From Cellvibrionaceae bacterium 1162T.S.0a.05 (GTDB lineage: Bacteria > Pseudomonadota > Gammaproteobacteria > Pseudomonadales > Cellvibrionaceae), in contig LANB01000001.1 in assembly GCA_000964245.1 (NCBI GenBank), forward strand, positions 2,136,392 to 2,200,391: 64,000 nucleotides of DNA. Reading direction: 5' to 3'. This document shows positions 58,239 to 64,000 of the stretch, in pieces. The notes under the pieces are model-generated. The model saw only the letters and a program-made list of their open reading frames with translations, searched no databases and had not been told where the DNA came from. The position numbers were made by a program, and so were the translations under genes. How positions within the stretch are numbered: position 1 is the stretch's first letter; each line of letters starts with the position of its first letter.

Positions 58239-59684
58239 ATGTGTTCCAAAGTATTAATTATTGAGGACACAGCCTCATTTTCTTCCATTTTGAAGCGTCT
58301 TGTTTCGGGCACCTATGGGTTTGAGGTTGATGTTGCGGCTTCATTCGCTGAAGCAGAGTTACTGCTTGCAGCGAATAGCGACTATTTTGTTGCGATAGTT
58401 GACCTGAATTTACCCGATGCCCCGCAAGGCGAAGCCGTTGATCTTGTTGTATCCCAAGAGATACCCGCAGTGGTGTTTACTGCTTCGGATGACAAAGCCG
58501 TTAAGGAAAATCTCTGGGTGCGTGGAATCGCAGACTATGCGCACAAATCCGGAGCATACAGTCTGGAATATGTTTTATGGATAATTGATCGAATCTATAA
58601 AAATAAAAATGTTGAAGTGCTTGTTGTAGATGATGCACTTTCATCGCAACTCGTAATAAAAAATACATTAAAAGTTCAAAATTACGTTGTTCATTGTGCC
58701 AGTAGTGGTGAAGAGGCGCTTGAGGTATTGCGCGAAAATCCGGGTATCACCATTGCTCTGGTAGATCGTTATATGGATGGGATGGATGGCATCGCACTGA
58801 CAGCAGAATTGTGGGACATTAGAAACACGAAAGAGCTTGAGATTATCGGTCTCTCAGGTGCCGGAGATAAAACGACGTCGGCACAATTTATTAAAGCCGG
58901 CGCAAATGATTTTTTGGTGAAACCATTTTTGCCTGAAGAATTACTTTGCCGTGTTAATCGTTGTGCCGAGCGGATAGATGCGTTTCGAGAACTTAAAAAA
59001 TTAAACGACGACAAGAACACTATTATCGGAATGGCTGCCCATGATATTCGCGGGCCTCTGGGATCAATTCATACCGCGTCTTCGTTAATACTGAATCGCA
59101 ATTTACAAGCCAGTAAGCAAAATACATTGATTGAAATGATTGAGCGCAGCAGCGGTCAATTGCTGGAATTGTTGGAAACGCTTTTGGACATGTCAGCAGT
59201 CGAAGGCGGTAAAACACAATTGAACTACAGTGATGTTGATTTAAGCCAATTGATTGAAGAGCGAATTGAGCTTTACGAGGGGGAAGCCAAAGCCAAGCGA
59301 CTTGAATTAAAAAGTCATATTGTTCCTTCGCTCTCGTTGAAAGCCGACGAAATCAAGGTTAAACAACTCGTTGATAACCTGATAACGAACGCTATTAAGT
59401 ACTCTCCCAGGGAAAATGAGGTCAGTCTGAGCCTGAAGTTGGAAGGCCAACGGGCAGTGTTTTGTGTTGCTGATCATGGGCCAGGTGTAAAAAAGGAAGA
59501 GCAAGCCCACTTGTTCGAAGCCTATGCCGTGCTGAGTTCGCAAGCGACAGGAGGAGAAAAGAAAACCGGTCTCGGTTTGGCTATTGCCCGTAAAATTGCC
59601 AATGCGCACAACGGGCGTATTTACTATGCTGATAATGAAGGCGGTGGCTCCTGTTTTTATTTTGAGCTCCCTCTGAGTGCGTAA
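58239..59684 (+). CDS. Hybrid protein with two receiver domains and a histidine kinase
   Basis: 481 residues. The first receiver (about 5-115, IVDLNLPD) and the second (about 127-243, acceptor Asp in ALVDRYMDGMDG, KPFLPEELLCRV) are followed by HisKA (phosphorylatable His in IIGMAAHDIRGPLGS) and HATPase (NLITNAIKYSP, DHGPGV, KTGLGLAIARKI). There is no membrane segment, so it is cytoplasmic. Receivers placed before a kinase suggest that phosphorylation input from another system regulates kinase output. No partner gene adjoins it. Confidence 0.9.
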   Translation: MCSKVLIIEDTASFSSILKRLVSGTYGFEVDVAASFAEAELLLAANSDYFVAIVDLNLPDAPQGEAVDLVVSQEIPAVVFTASDDKAVKENLWVRGIADYAHKSGAYSLEYVLWIIDRIYKNKNVEVLVVDDALSSQLVIKNTLKVQNYVVHCASSGEEALEVLRENPGITIALVDRYMDGMDGIALTAELWDIRNTKELEIIGLSGAGDKTTSAQFIKAGANDFLVKPFLPEELLCRVNRCAERIDAFRELKKLNDDKNTIIGMAAHDIRGPLGSIHTASSLILNRNLQASKQNTLIEMIERSSGQLLELLETLLDMSAVEGGKTQLNYSDVDLSQLIEERIELYEGEAKAKRLELKSHIVPSLSLKADEIKVKQLVDNLITNAIKYSPRENEVSLSLKLEGQRAVFCVADHGPGVKKEEQAHLFEAYAVLSSQATGGEKKTGLGLAIARKIANAHNGRIYYADNEGGGSCFYFELPLSA

Positions 59685-59777
59685 ACCTCAAACTCACCTG
59701 CATGCCTGAGCCCGGTAATCTTCCAGACTGTTAATAAGTGTCAGGTGAGGCCGCTTCTGTTTGGGCGAGATCGGAAA

Positions 59778-59793
59778 AGTGACATTTGTCACT
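59778..59793. promoter_or_regulatory. Palindrome agtgaca-tt-tgtcact before the DesK-like gene
   Basis: A perfect 7-2-7 inverted repeat 80 bases upstream of the sensor kinase start. LuxR-type response regulators bind short dyads like this, so autoregulation by the adjacent DesR-like regulator is likely but not shown. Confidence 0.55.
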
Positions 59794-59872
59794 CCCCGCA
59801 ATGACAAAACCTTCTTTTTTTATCCCGATTGCCCCGCTACACTGCTTGCAATGGTTTTTGGGTAAGTAGGGA

Positions 59873-60967
59873 ATGGAAATAAAGCTTTTCGAGTTCGCTA
59901 AACAGAAAAATATACACGGCATGGAAATAGTATCCCTGCTGTTTACCTTGTTTTATTTTTTCCCTATATTTTTCTATCCACACGTCGATGCCAGTTTTCT
60001 ATTGCGCATATTTTCGCTTTATTGTTTTCTCCTGGGGCTGCTGGTTAGTACGGCACTATTGGCGCCTCGAACCAGGCTTGTTGTTTCCTATGCGTTGATT
60101 GTTCTATCTACGCTATTTACACAATTTTATGTTGGTACCAATGTATTTTACGGGTTTGCGATTTTTAATCTCGCCTTGTACCACCGAAAATTCTACCCTT
60201 TTGTAGGGCTTGTATTTACTGTCGCATGCATAGTCTGGGCCGCCTATGCCTATGATCTTGTCAGGGCGTATTTCCTCTTGCCTACGAGTATTCCAACGGC
60301 TGTCTTGTTTATCAGTGGGCTAGTAGAGCGGCGCGAACGTCGATTCAGAAAATCCCAGGCACAGTCACAAGAGCAGCTGGAGCGAATGGCAGCTGTCGCG
60401 GAACGCGAACGGATAGCCCGCGATTTACACGATGTGCTCGGTCATACCTTAACCTCAATTGCACTCAAATCCCAACTTGCGGATAAGCTAATCAGTGCGG
60501 GCGAAGTGCAAGCGGCCCGGAAAGAAATTGCAGAAGTTGCCAATATTAGCAGTGCAACACTCGGTGAGGTGCGTGAAGCAATTAGTGGGTACAAAAAATT
60601 GACAATTGATGACCGGCTGTTGCAATTACAAGGGCGGTTACATGAGAAGGGCTTACTGGTGGATCTCGCCTGCGATTTTTCGCGGTTGAATGCAAAAGCC
60701 GAAGCAGCCATTAGTCTGGTGCTGACCGAAGCAGTGACCAATATTCTTCGCCATAGCCTTGCGACAGAGGTCACCATTTACACAGAAAATTCGGACCGCC
60801 AATTTCGTTTGGTTATTCGTGATAATGGTGAAACAAATAGCTTGAAAATGGGCAATGGATTAACGGGAATCAAGGAACGTATCGAAGAACTGCACGGGCA
60901 ATTTCGTATTCTGACGAACGAAGGCTGTACCCTTGAATTTCAACTTCCTGAGGAAAATTTTAAATGA
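59873..60967 (+). CDS. DesK-like sensor histidine kinase (HisKA_3)
   Basis: 364 residues. About five N-terminal membrane helices (about 18-150) and a short coiled coil lead to a HisKA_3 dimerisation domain with the phosphorylatable H186 in ERIARDLHDVLGHTL and a compact HATPase (EAVTNILRHS, IRDNGE, GNGLTGIKERIEELHG). The architecture matches DesK, the Bacillus membrane-fluidity thermosensor. Its stop overlaps the start of the next gene by four bases (ATGA), so the two form a two-component operon. A palindrome upstream is a candidate self-control site. Confidence 0.9.
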   Translation: MEIKLFEFAKQKNIHGMEIVSLLFTLFYFFPIFFYPHVDASFLLRIFSLYCFLLGLLVSTALLAPRTRLVVSYALIVLSTLFTQFYVGTNVFYGFAIFNLALYHRKFYPFVGLVFTVACIVWAAYAYDLVRAYFLLPTSIPTAVLFISGLVERRERRFRKSQAQSQEQLERMAAVAERERIARDLHDVLGHTLTSIALKSQLADKLISAGEVQAARKEIAEVANISSATLGEVREAISGYKKLTIDDRLLQLQGRLHEKGLLVDLACDFSRLNAKAEAAISLVLTEAVTNILRHSLATEVTIYTENSDRQFRLVIRDNGETNSLKMGNGLTGIKERIEELHGQFRILTNEGCTLEFQLPEENFK

Positions 60968-61566
60968 TCAAGGTGCTTATTGCAGAGGATCAAGCCATGG
61001 TCAGGGGGGCTTTGGCTGCACTGATCGGTCTGGAGCAGGATTTTGATGTTGTGGCACAAGTCGAAAATGGTAAGCAAGCATTGGACAAGCTGCAAAATCT
61101 GGACGTGGATGTGGTTGTCACTGATATTGAAATGCCCGAAATGAGCGGTATTGAACTTGCCGAGCAGCTCGCCCGGAAAAACATTTCCGCAAAAGTCGTC
61201 GTTGTGACGACTTTTGGGCGCGCTGGTTATGTAAAACGGGCGATGACTTGCGGTGTGCAAGGTTTTTTACTGAAAGATGCCCCTTCGGAGAAGTTAATTG
61301 CGGCTTTGAAAAAAGTGATGTCCGGACAAAAAGTGATAGATGCAGAGCTCGCCATTGCCGCGCTCGATGATCTTGACCCACTCAGTGACAAAGAGCGTAA
61401 AGCATTGAAACTGGCCGAAGAGGGCAAGAGTACCGCAGATATCGCAAAGCTTTTATTCCTGTCCGAAGGGACAGTTCGCAACTACCTTTCAGAAGCGATC
61501 TCCAAATTAAATGCAACCAATCGAGTTGATGCGGCGCGCATAGCACGGCAAAAAGGTTGGTTGTAA
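60964..61566 (+). CDS. DesR-like LuxR-family response regulator
   Basis: 200 residues. A receiver domain (acceptor D54 in VTDIEMPEMSG, with D9, T-region VVTTFGRAGYVKRAM and KDAP) is joined to a LuxR HTH (LSDKERKALKLAEEGKSTADIAKLLFLSEGTVRNYLS). It is expected to be phosphorylated by the overlapping DesK-like kinase and to bind DNA near the operon. Targets such as a fatty-acid desaturase gene are not in the window. Confidence 0.92.
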   Translation: MIKVLIAEDQAMVRGALAALIGLEQDFDVVAQVENGKQALDKLQNLDVDVVVTDIEMPEMSGIELAEQLARKNISAKVVVVTTFGRAGYVKRAMTCGVQGFLLKDAPSEKLIAALKKVMSGQKVIDAELAIAALDDLDPLSDKERKALKLAEEGKSTADIAKLLFLSEGTVRNYLSEAISKLNATNRVDAARIARQKGWL

Positions 61567-61632
61567 GACCGCATTCGCACGCAGCTGCTAAAATCAGTGG
61601 TATGATCGGGCTTTCGTGAAAGGGAGGCCGGG

Positions 61633-62085
61633 ATGCCAGAGTATAGTAAGAATTTTCAAGTGGGTTGGGTGGACGTGGATGCAAATTCACATATGCGAAA
61701 TACCTCCTATGTGGAGCGTGTTGCCGATGTTCGCCTGATGTATTTTGTTTCCTATGGTTACTCTGTCAGTGATTTCCATATCCAGAATTTTGGGCCAGTT
61801 GTTCGCAAGGATGAAATCGAATATTTCCGTGAACTAAACCTGCTGGAAACCTTTAGCGTCAACTTCGAAGTTGCGGGTTTATCAGACGATGCCAGCCGCA
61901 TGTATCTCAGCCATACTTTTCTGAATCAGGATAAGCAATTATCGGCAACGGTCCGTACAATGGCGGGCTGGCTGGATTTGGCCGAGCGGAAACTTATTGC
62001 TCCGCCTGAGGTTTTACGTAACGCACTGTGGGCGCTCGATAAAACGGATGATTTCAAACCTCTTCCTTCAAGTGTAAAAAAATAA
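61633..62085 (+). CDS. Acyl-CoA thioesterase, hotdog fold (4-HBT type)
   Basis: 150 residues with the 4-hydroxybenzoyl-CoA-thioesterase-like motif VGWVDVDANSHMRNTSYVE at residues 9-27. The canonical D-x-D-x-x-G-H block is varied here (D-V-D-A-N-S-H). It would hydrolyse an acyl-CoA in the cytoplasm; the acyl group is not known. A gggagg RBS precedes the ATG. It is followed 16 bases later by the channel gene, probably on the same transcript. Confidence 0.83.
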   Translation: MPEYSKNFQVGWVDVDANSHMRNTSYVERVADVRLMYFVSYGYSVSDFHIQNFGPVVRKDEIEYFRELNLLETFSVNFEVAGLSDDASRMYLSHTFLNQDKQLSATVRTMAGWLDLAERKLIAPPEVLRNALWALDKTDDFKPLPSSVKK

Positions 62086-62101
62086 GTAAAAGGAGTCAGG
62101 C

Positions 62102-64000
62102 ATGTCAGTGAAAATATATTTTCAAGGAGAGATTCTTGATGATTTTGAACTAGATGAGGTCAAACAAAACCTCGCAAAACTTTTTCGCAAGGATATTGAA
62201 CAGCTTGCCCCTTTATTTAGTGGTAAAAAAATAGCCATTAAAGAATGTCAAAGCGAAGGGGAAGCTGAAAAAGTCTGTGCGCGTCTTGAAAAAGCCGGAG
62301 CGCTTGTTTGGATGTCGCCCGAACCGTCTGCAGACCAACCGGTAACCCGGGCTGATCATCAGGCTGAGGTTGATGCTCAAGAAGAGCTTCAAGAAGTTGC
62401 ACAGCAAGTTGTCCCACAGGAAAAAAATGTTGCAACGGCCCCACGAGTAACCAAAGATCCAGAGCCTGCGAGGATCGAACACAAGGTAAGCTGGAAGCAA
62501 GTATTTAAATATCGTGTTGATACCTTTATGGCGAAAGGGGGATCGTCTTCCTTTAAAGCGTTGACAGCGGCTTTTCTGTCAATTTTCTTTTTAATTGCGG
62601 GTTTTCGCGGTTTGTTACATTTCCTCAGCCCGGAAGCTGCGCTGCAATATGAAAGCCTGGACTTTTTCGGTAACGTCTATATCACATTCCTGCAGTTGAC
62701 CGATCCCGGAAATATGGCGCAGGACATTTTGTCTTCGCCATGGTACAAATTATTTGCTGTTTTTGCAGGTTTGGCGGGCGTTGTATTGCTCTCGGCACTA
62801 ATCGCCTTTATTACCACAGCGCTCGACCAGAAACTCAATGAGTTAAAGCGTGGTCGCTCAAAGGTGATTGAGCAGGATCACACCCTGATATTAGGCTGGA
62901 ACGAGCAGCGCATAGTCGAAATCATTCGAGAACTGATCCTCGCGAATGAAAGCGAGGATGACGGTTGTATTGTGATACTTGCAGATATGGACAAGGAAGC
63001 CATGGACGATATTCTGCGCCTGCAAATTCCTGATAGGAAAACATCAAGAATTGTAACGCGTAGCGGCCGGGTTTCTACCCTGGCGAACCTGGATATGGTG
63101 TCCATCGAACATTGTCGTTCCATTGTCATCCTTGGAACTTGTGAAGATACGGCAGCCGCGGAGGAAAAAATCAAGAGTGATGCAGCGGTGATTCAAACTG
63201 TTCTTGCAGCATCCAGCAAGGCGCACAACGACGAAGTCAACATCGTTGCAGAAATTTTCAATGACTCCTACCGCGATATTATTGAAAACAGTTTTTCGTC
63301 ACGCGTGGTTATCGTCAATACCAGCGACATACTGGCGAAATTACTCGTGCAAACGTCCCGCTCCGTTGGTTTGTCAGTGGTTTACAGTGAAATCCTGTCT
63401 TTTGATGGCTGTGAAATGTATTTTCACGGTGAGGATGACTGGCGGTCTACACGCTTTGGTGACCTCGCCTATTTTTTCCCGGACGGTGTCCCGATGGGTG
63501 TCCGGAATTCCAGCGGTGAGTTAATACTCAATACTGATCCGGACTACGTGATGAATTACGGTGACGAAATTATTATTGTCGCTGATGATGATTCCACTAT
63601 TGAATTCAGGTCAGAGAAAGTTGTCACGCCTGTCGGTTTGGAGCTGGTCAATAGCACTCAGGAACAACAAACAGAAAAAGAGCTGATTATCGGCTGGAAC
63701 CACAAGGCCCCGATTATTATCAGTGAATTTGCAGACTATGTGATGGATGGCAGTGTGATCGACATCATGCTGCAGCATCCAACGGATGCTGAACGTAAGG
63801 AAATTAAAAAGCTGGACGAAGATATCGACAATATAAAAATCAATCTTGTTGAGCTTAACCCGCTGAATCGTGATGATTTGCTGAGCCTTGATCCCTTTAA
63901 TTACAACAATATTATTATTCTGGCTGGTGCTGGCGATGACCTGCTTGCGCAGCAAGTTGACTCGGCCAATATTGTGACCTTACTGTTGTTGCGTAATATT
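62102..64000 (+). CDS. CASTOR/POLLUX-type ion channel with RCK-like domains (cut by window edge)
   Basis: Open to the end of the window (at least 633 codons); aaggag lies before the ATG. An N-terminal domain of about 65 residues (KIYFQGEILDDFELDEVKQNL, LEKAGALV) and a charged linker lead to a membrane helix (about 160-180) and a pore-like segment VYITFLQLTDPGNMAQD. A second helix (about 220-245) is followed by a first RCK-like domain beginning HTLILGWNEQRIVEIIREL. A second, related segment starts near 530 (ELIIGWNHKAPIIISEF). This is the organisation of CASTOR/POLLUX/SYM8 channels and their bacterial relatives, which conduct cations. The stop codon lies outside the window. Confidence 0.85.
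   Translation, partial: MSVKIYFQGEILDDFELDEVKQNLAKLFRKDIEQLAPLFSGKKIAIKECQSEGEAEKVCARLEKAGALVWMSPEPSADQPVTRADHQAEVDAQEELQEVAQQVVPQEKNVATAPRVTKDPEPARIEHKVSWKQVFKYRVDTFMAKGGSSSFKALTAAFLSIFFLIAGFRGLLHFLSPEAALQYESLDFFGNVYITFLQLTDPGNMAQDILSSPWYKLFAVFAGLAGVVLLSALIAFITTALDQKLNELKRGRSKVIEQDHTLILGWNEQRIVEIIRELILANESEDDGCIVILADMDKEAMDDILRLQIPDRKTSRIVTRSGRVSTLANLDMVSIEHCRSIVILGTCEDTAAAEEKIKSDAAVIQTVLAASSKAHNDEVNIVAEIFNDSYRDIIENSFSSRVVIVNTSDILAKLLVQTSRSVGLSVVYSEILSFDGCEMYFHGEDDWRSTRFGDLAYFFPDGVPMGVRNSSGELILNTDPDYVMNYGDEIIIVADDDSTIEFRSEKVVTPVGLELVNSTQEQQTEKELIIGWNHKAPIIISEFADYVMDGSVIDIMLQHPTDAERKEIKKLDEDIDNIKINLVELNPLNRDDLLSLDPFNYNNIIILAGAGDDLLAQQVDSANIVTLLLLRNI

Overview
The window looks like chromosomal DNA of a polysaccharide-degrading gammaproteobacterium close to Cellvibrio, Saccharophagus or Teredinibacter (Cellvibrionaceae). 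That placement is an inference. It rests on secreted multimodular glycoside hydrolases (GH10 with CBM2 and CBM60; GH74 with CBM10 and CBM2) joined by very long poly-serine linkers, on a rhombosortase, on moderate GC, and on pseudomonad-like arrangements (finR/fpr, metE/metR, cynF-cynABDS). I saw no rRNA, tRNA, CRISPR array, prophage or intact transposase gene.

Layout. 1-4.5 kb: end of map, a secreted xylanase, an S26 signal peptidase and a MAPEG protein. 4.8-9 kb: a secreted subtilisin-like protease, a LacI regulator and a small lipoprotein. 9.2-15.9 kb: a xyloglucan-related group (GH74, a CE20-like acetylesterase, an FMN L-lactate dehydrogenase). 16-20 kb: two paralogous LuxR-type regulators around a membrane-bound winged-helix/TPR regulator. 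20-23.3 kb: metE and metR, divergent, with a perfect MetR box. 23.3-29.8 kb: a cyanate uptake and degradation locus, with a divergent sigma-54 activator (cynF), a clear -24/-12 promoter and an array of upstream half-sites. 30-45 kb: a MASE1/CHASE hybrid kinase, a methyltransferase, a polysaccharide deacetylase, a short MCP, hemB, an SMP-30 protein, creD, a large M48-TPR protein and a YadA-head-like secreted protein. 45.6-52.5 kb: finR/fpr, SapC, a GGDEF-EAL protein, malic enzyme and a zinc-ribbon protein. 52.7-64 kb: a solute-binding-like protein, beta-carbonic anhydrase, a YdeP-type molybdoenzyme, rhombosortase, a DMT transporter, a double-receiver hybrid kinase, a DesK/DesR-like pair, a thioesterase, and a CASTOR/POLLUX-like channel that runs off the end.

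The strongest unexplained structure is a family of three 126-168 bp MITE-like elements (3882-4049, 29851-29976, 34829-34967). They have about 35 bp terminal inverted repeats, variable centres and YTAR-type 4 bp target duplications. Two of them separate convergent genes, and one sits exactly on the stop codon of the short MCP. Other leads are the sigma-54/UAS architecture of the cyanate locus, several perfect palindromes near regulator genes (8280, 19040, 59778), and the duplicated LuxR pair. Most other genes are ordinary members of known families. Start codons were moved to internal ATGs where a ribosome-binding site or the family N-terminus supported it.
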